Part shown: positions 25,686 through 34,077 of the stretch, in pieces | Layout: each line of letters begins with the position of its first letter | Position numbering within the stretch: position 1 is the stretch's first letter | DNA from: an uncultured Clostridia bacterium | Lineage (GTDB): Bacteria > Bacillota > Clostridia > Saccharofermentanales > Saccharofermentanaceae | Length of the DNA stretch: 43,828 nucleotides | Assembly (NCBI GenBank): GCA_937876985.1 | Contig: CALEFT010000017.1 | Coordinates: 1 to 43,828, forward strand | Direction: 5' to 3' | Program-made: the position numbers and the translations under genes | The notes under the pieces: generated by a model | Told to the model about the DNA's origin: nothing | The model's database searches: none | The model's input: only the letters and a program-made list of their open reading frames with translations

Positions 25686-25787
25686 ATGTTTTTCGTAAGA
25701 AAAATTAACGTTTTTTTACTTGATGGTCACTATTCAACAAAATGCAAGTACAACTGTTTGTTACTCAAAAGCTAAGAATTGATATCC

Positions 25788-26303
25788 TTATTCTGTCCAG
25801 TACTTCTGCAAGAGCTGGTCTACCTCGCTAATGTCGATGCCGAAGGCTACTGCCACTTCTGTCTTCATGATTTTCTTAGCATCCTCTAAGAATTTCTCAT
25901 CCTGCAGATTAAGTCTCTTGCCTTCTGATTCTCTTGCCATCTGATATTGTGTAATTGTTACGATAAGAGACAGGATACTCTTGCGATCACCGCTTAACAA
26001 AATCTTCGAGAAAGTCTCCTTGCGAACATTTTTCTCCTCAGGCCATTCCATAGGATTATCCTTCATGTGTAGAAGAATTTCCTCTGCTTCCTCGCGTGAA
26101 ATCACTGGCTTCATCTTCGCCATCATTGTCTCGTTCGAGGAAGGAACAAACATTGTAGAAGACTGTCCTCCGAACACTGGCTCTAGAACATAATATTCCT
26201 CTGGCATCGCATTAAAAAACGACATCTCCTCAATTCGAGCTATCTTGCAAACACCATTTCCACCATATACTACATTATCCCCTACATTAAACGAATAATT
26301 CAT
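25788..26303 (-). CDS. CarD/CdnL-family transcription regulator
   Basis: 171 residues. The N-terminal 60 residues (FNVGDNVVYGGNGVCKIARIEE, then YYVLEPVFG) are the Tudor-like RNA-polymerase-interaction domain of CarD, CdnL and Mfd. The helical C-terminal part (about 75-165) would contact promoter DNA. Such proteins stabilise open complexes at promoters, often of rRNA genes. It stands alone: the aromatic operon downstream has its own promoter. Family assignment is good; target genes are unknown. Confidence 0.85.
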   Translation of the reverse strand: MNYSFNVGDNVVYGGNGVCKIARIEEMSFFNAMPEEYYVLEPVFGGQSSTMFVPSSNETMMAKMKPVISREEAEEILLHMKDNPMEWPEEKNVRKETFSKILLSGDRKSILSLIVTITQYQMARESEGKRLNLQDEKFLEDAKKIMKTEVAVAFGIDISEVDQLLQKYWTE

Positions 26304-26348
26304 AAAAAACCTGCCTTGCGTATCGCCTATAATTTACCCTCTGAATCG

Positions 26349-26393
26349 ATTATACACTAGACGCGAAGGCTTTTCGTGATGGCAAATTTGCCA
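26349..26393 (-). promoter_or_regulatory. candidate carD-gene promoter region with palindrome
   Basis: On the minus strand a perfect TATAAT (26349-26354) has no clear -35 partner. Just upstream lies the perfect 14-bp palindrome TGGCAAATTTGCCA (26380-26393), placed where an activator or repressor could bind. The functional reading is tentative. Confidence 0.35.
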
Positions 26394-26406
26394 AAATTTT
26401 TGGCCC

Positions 26407-27219
26407 TTAAATGTGAACTTTTTTGACGCGCACACTTGATATATAAGATGCCATGACAACTATCAAAATTAATATAGAAATCCACTGCGAGGTCGATAGT
26501 CCAAACCAGATGCCGCGAACCAAGTCGCCGCGCAAAAACTCCGCGAAGAACCTGAAGACCGCATAAAGTGTCAGGTAGAGCATCAGGAGCTTTTTGCCTT
26601 TGGCTTTTTTGGCGGATAGGGAAACTAGCAAGATAGTGAGCATCAAGTCGAAGCCTGCCTCGAAAAGCGCAACTGGCACAAGTCGAATTCCATTAGGTGC
26701 TATCGGAGAATTAGTAAAGGCGATACCAACAGGTTCAAGAACTCCCGTTGCTTCTTTGCCATAGCAGCAGCCAATGAGGAAGCAACCGATTCTACCAAAT
26801 CCTGCAAATAGAGGAATTGCAGGTAGCATAGTTATAAGCATTTTGTCGGTGTCAAAGCCCATCCATTTTGTATAAACAAAAAATGTCACTATTGCTCCTA
26901 ATAGGCCACCATAGAAAACGAAGCCAACATCCATCAAGAAAAACCGGAGTCCTTCGATGAGGCCTTGTAGGCCGGTGCTTTTCGAGAGGGTGTGGATGAC
27001 TGGTATGTATGCTGGTAACTTCGTGATGTAATTAAGTAGCAAGGCTCCTAAGCCCATCCCCATTACGCAGAACACAAGCGTGTAGAGGCAGTCCTCGATG
27101 CTGGTCTTGTGGACGCGCGCAAGTATAAGAATCAGCAAAAACGCAAAAACAAGACCGCTCAATGCACACACTGTGTACATCGAGACGGCCCTGTCAAAAA
27201 TCATTACAAACGGATACAT
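26407..27219 (-). CDS. Lgt-family membrane protein with altered active-site positions
   Basis: 270 residues, about seven membrane segments, homologous to prolipoprotein diacylglyceryl transferase. The signature region GRIGCFLIGCCYG keeps the Arg and final Gly of the Lgt signature, but Cys occupies the positions of the usual Asn and Glu. FYGGLLG has Tyr where true Lgt has the conserved His. RFFAEFLRGD near the C-terminus is conserved. It may be a divergent lipid-modifying enzyme or a paralogue with a different substrate, not the housekeeping Lgt. The two small membrane protein genes precede it in the same direction. Confidence 0.78.
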   Translation of the reverse strand: MYPFVMIFDRAVSMYTVCALSGLVFAFLLILILARVHKTSIEDCLYTLVFCVMGMGLGALLLNYITKLPAYIPVIHTLSKSTGLQGLIEGLRFFLMDVGFVFYGGLLGAIVTFFVYTKWMGFDTDKMLITMLPAIPLFAGFGRIGCFLIGCCYGKEATGVLEPVGIAFTNSPIAPNGIRLVPVALFEAGFDLMLTILLVSLSAKKAKGKKLLMLYLTLYAVFRFFAEFLRGDLVRGIWFGLSTSQWISILILIVVMASYISSVRVKKVHI

Positions 27220-27243
27220 CCTGTAGGTCCGCTTCTAGCTTTA

Positions 27244-27651
27244 TCAGCCTGCCTTAGCAGACGCGATAAGTGCTGGAATGCCACTTAGTGAAGAGCAACC
27301 CATGCAGCCGAGGCAGCCTGCGCAAGAAATCACTACCGCGAGAGCAGCTGCGATGATGATGACTACAATTAGGTTTGCTACAAAACCAAATGTTCTCTCT
27401 GTTCCTACGTAGCCTAGCTTCTTTGCCTTCGATGCGTAAACCATTCCTACAATAGCCAAAATCAAAGCAATCAACATGCCATAGCCAGTAAACAAGATTA
27501 CTGCTGCGGAGATACCGAGAATCAAGCTGATTACGGCCTCGTCCTTACCCGGTATCTTGCCATTCTTAGTTGGCTCGCCGTTTGGGTCAATTGGCTCTAG
27601 GATTGTCTCCTCTGTTGGAGTTGTAAATTCTTCATTCTGATTGTCGCTCAT
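27244..27651 (-). CDS. small DUF4190-like membrane protein with Cys-rich segment
   Basis: 135 residues: an acidic N-terminal tail of about 35 residues, then three hydrophobic segments. The pattern of a first hydrophobic hairpin, a short loop with SKAKKLGYVGTE and another hydrophobic segment is shared with the next gene and with DUF4190-type proteins. Unusual is CAGCLGCMGCSSL, with four Cys within ten residues near the C-terminus, which could bind a metal or be acylated. AAGGAG lies seven bases before the ATG. Function unknown. Confidence 0.7.
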   Translation of the reverse strand: MSDNQNEEFTTPTEETILEPIDPNGEPTKNGKIPGKDEAVISLILGISAAVILFTGYGMLIALILAIVGMVYASKAKKLGYVGTERTFGFVANLIVVIIIAAALAVVISCAGCLGCMGCSSLSGIPALIASAKAG

Positions 27652-27709
27652 TAATGATCTCCTTTCGTTAGTGGATCCATTAGTGGATTGTCTAGCTGTG
27701 GGCTTTTGC

Positions 27710-28039
27710 TTATGCTATTGTGGCTGCTGTGATTGAACCAACTAGCATTGCGATTCCGCTACCTGCGAGAATTAGCGCGCCGATAAACATAAGGATTGCA
27801 ATAACAGACATGATGATTCCAATAATGGAGCAAATCTTGCCTGCCTTCACCTCTGTGCCCTCATAGCCAAGAGCTACCGCCTTGTTGCACTGCGTAAGAC
27901 CGATAATCGCGCAAATTAGTCCAACTAGACCTGTACCTGACAATAGGATGGAAATAATTCCACAAATTAGTCCTACTGTACCCTTGTCCTTAGCGTTTGT
28001 GTTTGTAACGCTAACCTGCTCGTAATTGTTGTTTTCCAT
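27710..28039 (-). CDS. small DUF4190-like membrane protein
   Basis: 109 residues with a polar N-terminus (about 18 residues) and two hydrophobic regions separated by a loop (QCNKAVALGYEGTE). It is a shorter paralogue of the protein encoded 59 bases downstream. GGGAGGG precedes the ATG. A 19-bp palindrome covers the presumed transcription start. Function unknown. Confidence 0.7.
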   Translation of the reverse strand: MENNNYEQVSVTNTNAKDKGTVGLICGIISILLSGTGLVGLICAIIGLTQCNKAVALGYEGTEVKAGKICSIIGIIMSVIAILMFIGALILAGSGIAMLVGSITAATIA

Positions 28040-28064
28040 GGTAAAAATCCCTCCCTTTCCATGA

Positions 28065-28093
28065 TTGTATGAACATCATACAACTTTATTATA
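28065..28093 (-). promoter_or_regulatory. promoter -10 and palindromic operator of the DUF4190-like genes
   Basis: On the minus strand TATAAT (28088-28093) is followed at once by the perfect inverted repeat TTGTATGA-ACA-TCATACAA (28065-28083). The position over the start of transcription suggests a repressor. No convincing -35 is seen. The repressor is not identifiable here. Confidence 0.5.
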
Positions 28094-28233
28094 CACGCTT
28101 TCTAGGGAAAATTGTATTAATTTTGCCCTCTCCCTCTCGAAAAGCATCCGCGATAAAACCTACAAATGACAACACTTCTTGCGGCAATTGTAAATATTTG
28201 CTTTTCGCGTTAGAAAAGCGTCTCTTTTGTTTC

Positions 28234-28289
28234 TATAATGAGTTATAATATATAAGTAAAATTTTATGTGTACGCATGTGCGCACGTGC
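28234..28289 (+). promoter_or_regulatory. candidate promoter and leader palindrome of the cyclic-di-GMP gene
   Basis: Two TATAAT hexamers (28234-28239 and 28244-28249) lie upstream of the large plus-strand gene, neither with a good -35. The leader contains GCATGTGC-GCACGTGC (28274-28289), an imperfect palindrome with one mismatch, just before the AGGATAGGT ribosome binding site. It could be a binding site; the evidence is composition and position only. Confidence 0.35.
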
Positions 28290-28304
28290 TTCGAGGATAG
28301 GTAA

Positions 28305-31300
28305 ATGGCAAGAACTACAGATAGAGACAGCGCAACACTACTTAAAGTTTATGAACAATTCAGATCTAATTGTTCTTTGCCTTGTTTTGCGAAGACATTG
28401 GATTCCAAATATATCGGAGTTTCTAGTTCATTTGTAAAGCTTTTCGATATGGAGTCGAAGGCAGATATTCTTGACAAGACAAACGAGGCCATCATTGGTA
28501 ATATCGAGACTCGTGAGCGCCTAACATCCTGCGAAGAGATGCTTATTGACGACATCAAGAGCAGCAACGAAGCTGGAGCTTCTTTGTCGGACATGCCTTT
28601 TGGGGCTGCACTCCAGGTAGCGACATCAGCTATTACAAGCACTTCTATTTCTGAATCCAATTCCGCTATTGCCAAGGCGACCAATTCCTCCGAGGATTTG
28701 GCTGAAGAATCGTCTTTCCGCGTACTCGTTGGAGAAATTAGGGGTAAGAAGAAACTTGCCGCTAATCCAAACCTCAAGGAGAAATATATAAGCTTCTCGT
28801 TCAAAATCGTTGTGAATAATAAGAATAAGCCGATTGGCTTTATTGGACATTGCCAGGATAATACTTTGAGCTATAACGCCAAGAGAAGATATCTTCGCCA
28901 GGCCGAGATGTTCCTAAGACTTCCGGACAAGGCGTATTCTTGTGCCTTTATTGACGTAACTAGTTGGGAAATGCTTCGATTTACTGTGCACAAGAAGGGT
29001 ACTGAAGGTCCTGTAATTGAAGCCTTTATCAGCATCGACGAATTCATTGCTCGTTCTGACAGAATGGTGTCAGACGACCTTACTGCACATAAGTTTTTTG
29101 CAAACCTGAATCAGAAGGCTTTGCTCGATGTGTATGAATCAGGCGTGCCAAGCGTAAAGGCAGAATTCTATATTCCTGCCGATCATTCAAATAGAGTTAC
29201 AAATCGACCAGCTAATGATATTAGAGAAATCGATGACACTCCTACTTCTTTGTGGGTAGAATTCTCATACTTCTTCTTGCTCAACCCAGATAACAACCAC
29301 GTATGTATTTTGTTGTCAGTATTAGATATAAATAGCCAGAAGGTAGAAAGAGAAAACCTCGTTCGTGCTGCCGAACAAGACCTCATGACAGGTCTTCTTA
29401 ATCACGAGACTTCTATCAAAAAGGCTGACGAATATGCAAGCGGAGAAGGACGCGGACTTACAAGTGCATTATTCATTATCGACGTAGATAATTTTAAGCT
29501 CGTAAACGACAGATTCGGACATAGAACTGGAGACAATGTTCTCATTGATATCGCACAGAGGATTCGTTCTGCATTCAGGGACACTGACATTATTGGACGA
29601 ATCGGAGGCGACGAATTCTTCGTACTAATGAAGAATGTAGATAGACCTTCAAATGTTCGACAGAAGGCTTTTGAGCTTGTCGAATCTCTACAATATGAAT
29701 GTCGTCGAGATGGTTTGTTCCTAGACTTAACAAGTAGTATTGGAATCAAGATTTTCCGTGGCGGCGAAGATGAGATAGAAGATCTTTATACCGCAGCAGA
29801 CAAGGCTTTGTATCGTGCGAAGAATAGTGGAAAAAACCGTGTCGAAATAGAGGGCATGGATTCTGAAGCTCTCTTACATAGCAGTAACGATTTGGATGAC
29901 GAATTTAGAGTTCCAGAGAATTCTGTATCAAATAATACAATCAACTTGAAGGCCGTATTAAGCGGAATGAACGGTGTTCTTTTGCTTATCGATGTCATTG
30001 GAAATAATCTCAACGTAATGTTCGCAAGTAACTCGCGATATGGACAAAATTTTGTAGACATGCTTCCTGCAGAAGAGTACGACAAGATTTTGAAGGAGAT
30101 GCGTCTTTCTATTGCGAACAAGACAGAGTTCGATTATATCCTCCACCTCAAGACACCAGTCTTTGACCACGAGTGGATACAGCTTAAGGGTTCGCAGCTA
30201 CAATCTGATATCACAGGAATCCATAGAATGATTGTAATTGCTACCGACATCTCTATATACAAAAACGTAGAGAATCAGCTTCGTCTCGAGAATGCGAAGA
30301 GAAATCTCGCGCTTTCCATCACGAACGTAATCGTATGGGAATATGACATTATCAGCAAGAATATCACTGAGCACGATAGTGGAGTATCTAGTCCATTTAT
30401 TTCAAATGACATGGTATATCCAGAATCATATGCAGAATACATGGAAATGTACAACGCCATCGACGAAGGAGCAAAAGAAGGAACTGAAGAAATTCATTTC
30501 AAGTCGCTTTTCGGAAACGAGAAATACGACTGCTGGATGCAGGTTTCCTTTGTGACGCTTTTCGATGAGGGCGGACATGTAAAGGGCGCGCTTTTTGCAG
30601 CAAATGACATCTCTGAATACAGAAAATCTGTGGACGAGTACGACAGAATTCGAAGCTCTTATGCGGCGGCCAAGGCAAAGAAGCAGACGGCATTCCACCT
30701 AAATTTGACGAACAATCTCGTGAACAACGTCTCCTACTCGGACGACTACATTCGCCCGAGAGTTGAAATAAAGACTGCGACTGGATTTATCAATCACTTC
30801 CTAAGCCTATGCGACTGCGATGACGCGCGCAGAATGGATCTCGTAAGGACGCTCAACTTTGATAATCTCATGCAATGCATTGAGAATAAGCAAGAGCTTA
30901 TCGAGGAAGAGGTTCCGTTCTTCTTGTCATCCGGCGACACTGAGTGGTTCTTGATACGTGTGTTTATTATTCACAATCCAGAAACTGAAGATGCCGAGGC
31001 ATTCTGCTATCTCCGTAATATTAACCAAAGCAGAATCTCGCAGATGATTGTAGACCGAGTATTCGAGTACGAATATGAATTCATCGGAGTGATTGACACG
31101 AAGGTTGCTTCTATGCGCGTTATTCAGCAGAAGTATTCACCTATCGGCTCAGAGACACACTTTACTGATTATGAGCAAATGCTTAGGGACATCATGCCAG
31201 GCTACATTGTAGAAAACGAGCTTCTCGAAGTGCAGCAGAAAATGTCACTAGAAAACATCATCACACAGCTCAAACAAAAGCCAGTCGTCACGCTCACATG

Positions 31301-33521
31301 CTCAGCATACGATATGGCTGACGGCGGCAAGGTCCGACGCAAAAAATACCAATACACATATCTCGACGATACAAAGCGATACATCTCCGTCACCAAGAGT
31401 GACATCACCGCGCAGTACCAGTCCGAGTTCGATTTGATTTCTGGTCTTCTTAACCGCTCGACCTTCTATCGTCGCGCGCGTGCACTCATCGACAGCCAGC
31501 CTAGAACGACTTTTGTTATCATCCGTTGGGACATCGACAAATTCAAGCTCTTCAACGACCTCTACGGCTCGCAGGCAGGTGACGAGCTTCTCGCAATGAT
31601 TGGAAACGCATACCGCGAACTCATCACACCAAACTGCGTAATCGGCAACCTTGGCGCAGACAACTTCGCGCTTTGTATGCCAATAAACGAATTTGACGTA
31701 AACGCACATATTGAGTGGCTTCAGGACCTTTTCGAAAATCTATACGAGAACTACAACCTAACCTTCCATATGGCAGGCTACCAGGTGCTCGATACAGACG
31801 TTGAGGTGGGCCACATGTGTGACCGTGCACTCATCGCAGTCAAGTCCATCAAGGAAAACCTCGAAGAGCGCTTCGCATGGTACGACGACTCAATGCGTGA
31901 CGAGTTCATTACTGAGCAGGCGTTAATTGACGAGCTTCGCAGCGCACTTGATAACGATCAATTCGACATTTACATTCAGCCGCAATTTAACCAGTTCAAC
32001 AACACTCTTGTATCTGGCGAGGTTCTCGTGCGCTGGATTCACCCAGAAATGGGCGTAATTTCTCCAGGCAACTTCATTCCAACAATGGAAAAAACAGGAA
32101 TGATTACGAAGCTCGACCAAGTTATTTGGGAAAAGGCGTGCAAATACTTAAGCAACCGAATCAAAGCAAAGAAAAAAGTCGTACCTCTCGCACTCAACAT
32201 CTCGCGTCACGACTTCTTCAATCCACGACTTTGTGACATTATTCTCAATCTCGTGCACAAATATCGACTAAGTCCAAAACTCGTCGAGCTCGAGGTTACA
32301 GAATCCATCTACATGGAAGACACTACTCTTATCATCTCTGTAATCAACCGCCTCCACGAGAACGGCTTCACGATTAAAATGGACGACTTTGGTTCTGGCT
32401 ACTCATCCTTAAACATCTTGAAGGATGTACCTGTTGATATGCTCAAGCTCGATCTCAAATTCTTGTCAATCAGCAATCACGGCGACAGCCGTCACAAGGT
32501 CAACAATTCTACAAACAACGCTGCCTCCCGTGGCGGAATCATTCTAGATTCCGTTATGCGTATGGCACATTGGCTCAACTTGCCAGTAATCGCAGAAGGC
32601 GTAGAAACCAAGGCACAAGCCGACTTCTTGAAAAGCATCGACTGCGCAATCGTACAAGGCTATTATTTCTCTAAGCCTCTTGCAGTACGTGAGTTCTCTT
32701 CACTTCTCGACAAAAACGATACTAGCTTCATGCCAAGTGACTTCGTAGTAAATGAACACTTTCAGGCGGCAGACTTCTGGTCTCCAGACTCTCCATCCTC
32801 GAACATGTTCTCGTCCTTTGTTGGTGCCGCAGGCATCTTCGAATTCAATGCCAAGGAACGTTCACTCATTGCTATCCGTGTAAACGATAGCTTCGAGAAG
32901 GAAGTCACTTCCATGGAAACGCACCTTAACTGGTCTACAATCAATCTGTTAGACCTCGTTGTAGATGAAGAACGCGAAGAACTAATCGATACACTTGCCA
33001 ATAAGCTTGATACTGAAACCGATGCTATTATAACTAACCGATGGTACTCCATGTCACGCTCAGGACGTTTTACTTGGACGCGTCTTCGCATGAAGAGAAT
33101 TGCTCGAGCAACATACCACGACATCCTCTATGCGAGTGTTGAAAACATTACTAATATCAAGGAAGCAGAGATTACACAGCAAATCGTAGCCCAATCGCTC
33201 GAATCCATCGCCAACTACATTAACGACGGCGTGCTAACTTTGATGCTTGCAACTGACGACTCCTTACCTCTAATGTTCTGCAACAGACATCTCACAGAGC
33301 TTCTCGGCTACGACTACTTGAATTTTGTCGAAGAATACTCTGATGACATTAGACCTCTTATCAAGAAAGAAGATCTCGACAAATTTGCAAGTCTTGCTTC
33401 AAGCCTTGATTCTGGTGAGGTTTCAATCTCACTCAAGCTTGGTTCTAACAACTATTCCGAATTCACATTATCGAAATTGGACACATCAGAAGTAGGCGAA
33501 ATTACATTTATTGTTAAGTGA
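28305..33521 (+). CDS. large PAS-GGDEF-PAS-GGDEF-EAL-PAS cyclic-di-GMP signalling protein
   Basis: 1738 residues without membrane segments, so cytosolic. In order: PAS-like sensor region (1-350); GGDEF domain (about 360-520) with intact GGDEF at 434-438 and an I-site RDTD five residues before it; two or more PAS-like regions (about 545-1040); a second GGDEF domain (about 1045-1185) whose motif is GADNF near 1117 and is probably inactive; an EAL domain (about 1207-1462); and a C-terminal PAS-like region (about 1500-1738). The EAL domain has EVLVRW, EVTES, MDDFGSGYSS, LKLD, AEGVET and QGYYFSKP, so catalytic residues appear kept, although a loop of about 25 residues rich in Asn and Ser follows LKLDLKFL. 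It can probably both make and degrade cyclic-di-GMP; the net direction is unknown. Confidence 0.92.
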   Translation: MARTTDRDSATLLKVYEQFRSNCSLPCFAKTLDSKYIGVSSSFVKLFDMESKADILDKTNEAIIGNIETRERLTSCEEMLIDDIKSSNEAGASLSDMPFGAALQVATSAITSTSISESNSAIAKATNSSEDLAEESSFRVLVGEIRGKKKLAANPNLKEKYISFSFKIVVNNKNKPIGFIGHCQDNTLSYNAKRRYLRQAEMFLRLPDKAYSCAFIDVTSWEMLRFTVHKKGTEGPVIEAFISIDEFIARSDRMVSDDLTAHKFFANLNQKALLDVYESGVPSVKAEFYIPADHSNRVTNRPANDIREIDDTPTSLWVEFSYFFLLNPDNNHVCILLSVLDINSQKVERENLVRAAEQDLMTGLLNHETSIKKADEYASGEGRGLTSALFIIDVDNFKLVNDRFGHRTGDNVLIDIAQRIRSAFRDTDIIGRIGGDEFFVLMKNVDRPSNVRQKAFELVESLQYECRRDGLFLDLTSSIGIKIFRGGEDEIEDLYTAADKALYRAKNSGKNRVEIEGMDSEALLHSSNDLDDEFRVPENSVSNNTINLKAVLSGMNGVLLLIDVIGNNLNVMFASNSRYGQNFVDMLPAEEYDKILKEMRLSIANKTEFDYILHLKTPVFDHEWIQLKGSQLQSDITGIHRMIVIATDISIYKNVENQLRLENAKRNLALSITNVIVWEYDIISKNITEHDSGVSSPFISNDMVYPESYAEYMEMYNAIDEGAKEGTEEIHFKSLFGNEKYDCWMQVSFVTLFDEGGHVKGALFAANDISEYRKSVDEYDRIRSSYAAAKAKKQTAFHLNLTNNLVNNVSYSDDYIRPRVEIKTATGFINHFLSLCDCDDARRMDLVRTLNFDNLMQCIENKQELIEEEVPFFLSSGDTEWFLIRVFIIHNPETEDAEAFCYLRNINQSRISQMIVDRVFEYEYEFIGVIDTKVASMRVIQQKYSPIGSETHFTDYEQMLRDIMPGYIVENELLEVQQKMSLENIITQLKQKPVVTLTCSAYDMADGGKVRRKKYQYTYLDDTKRYISVTKSDITAQYQSEFDLISGLLNRSTFYRRARALIDSQPRTTFVIIRWDIDKFKLFNDLYGSQAGDELLAMIGNAYRELITPNCVIGNLGADNFALCMPINEFDVNAHIEWLQDLFENLYENYNLTFHMAGYQVLDTDVEVGHMCDRALIAVKSIKENLEERFAWYDDSMRDEFITEQALIDELRSALDNDQFDIYIQPQFNQFNNTLVSGEVLVRWIHPEMGVISPGNFIPTMEKTGMITKLDQVIWEKACKYLSNRIKAKKKVVPLALNISRHDFFNPRLCDIILNLVHKYRLSPKLVELEVTESIYMEDTTLIISVINRLHENGFTIKMDDFGSGYSSLNILKDVPVDMLKLDLKFLSISNHGDSRHKVNNSTNNAASRGGIILDSVMRMAHWLNLPVIAEGVETKAQADFLKSIDCAIVQGYYFSKPLAVREFSSLLDKNDTSFMPSDFVVNEHFQAADFWSPDSPSSNMFSSFVGAAGIFEFNAKERSLIAIRVNDSFEKEVTSMETHLNWSTINLLDLVVDEEREELIDTLANKLDTETDAIITNRWYSMSRSGRFTWTRLRMKRIARATYHDILYASVENITNIKEAEITQQIVAQSLESIANYINDGVLTLMLATDDSLPLMFCNRHLTELLGYDYLNFVEEYSDDIRPLIKKEDLDKFASLASSLDSGEVSISLKLGSNNYSEFTLSKLDTSEVGEITFIVK

Positions 33522-33544
33522 GATTTTTTGCGACTATAAATTCT

Positions 33545-33954
33545 CAGAAATGAAGTTTTTATATGAGTCTGGATGTCTTGCATGTTGAATTATGAGTAAA
33601 AAGATGATGATTTACGATAAATTTCTCAAAATCACATTTTTATCGTAGTCCAACCGCTAGCTAGAAGCCCCCTTCAATGCTCAAACTACGATAAGAATTA
33701 AAAAAACGCATTTTTATCGTATAAAAACACGCTCTTCTCAAGGCTCTATTTCATTCAAACTACGATAAAAATCTTAAAACTGCTTTTTTATCGTACTATT
33801 CGTGCAAGTTAGCAAGGTAACACGGCACCATCTAGCATGAAAAACTACGATAAAAATCTAAAAAATGAATTTTTATCGTAACTCAAGCGGATTTACAAGT
33901 AATAAACCACCACTCCAACTACGATAAAAATCTCAAAATCACATTTTTATCGGA
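33545..33954. repeat. phased array of five 35-bp palindromes (element copy 1)
   Basis: Five 35-bp units that begin TACGATAA and end TTATCGTA lie at 33613-33647, 33687-33721, 33761-33795, 33846-33880 and 33920-33954 (the last ends ATCGGA). Starts are 74, 74, 85 and 74 bp apart. Most units can form a hairpin of about 13 bp. Only the ends are conserved; the middles differ. The 39-bp spacers and about 65 bp ahead of the first unit are also conserved in a second copy at 43570-43828. It fills the gap between convergent genes. There are no cas genes nearby. Confidence 0.85.
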
Positions 33955-33997
33955 AAGTAACAAATTAGTATTATCTTAGTATTATCTCGATATCAAA

Positions 33998-34040
33998 AAC
34001 CCTTCGCTTTCTACTCTACTATGAGAGATTGCGAAGGGTT
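33998..34040. terminator. bidirectional terminator between the GGDEF/EAL gene and the ABC exporter
   Basis: AACCCTTCGC (33998-34007) and GCGAAGGGTT (34031-34040) form a perfect 10-bp stem. On the minus strand it is followed by a T-run (TTTTTGATATC), and on the plus strand by TTGTTGTTG. Confidence 0.75.
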
Positions 34041-34077
34041 TTGTTGTTGTTAATATCAGTAAATCAATATTGTTTCA

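Noticed and set aside
25460..25690. T-box or trp-type riboswitch upstream of aroF
   Set aside because: No T-box sequence or specifier-loop architecture is seen, whereas a leader peptide plus antiterminator explains the region fully.
28140..28304. Cyclic-di-GMP riboswitch ahead of the GGDEF/EAL gene
   Set aside because: The leader is too short and lacks the paired-stem core; only a small palindrome is present.
33613..33954. CRISPR array (35-bp palindromic repeats, 39-bp spacers)
   Set aside because: Repeat centres are not conserved between units, spacers are conserved between two loci, one spacer is 50 bp, and no cas genes are present.
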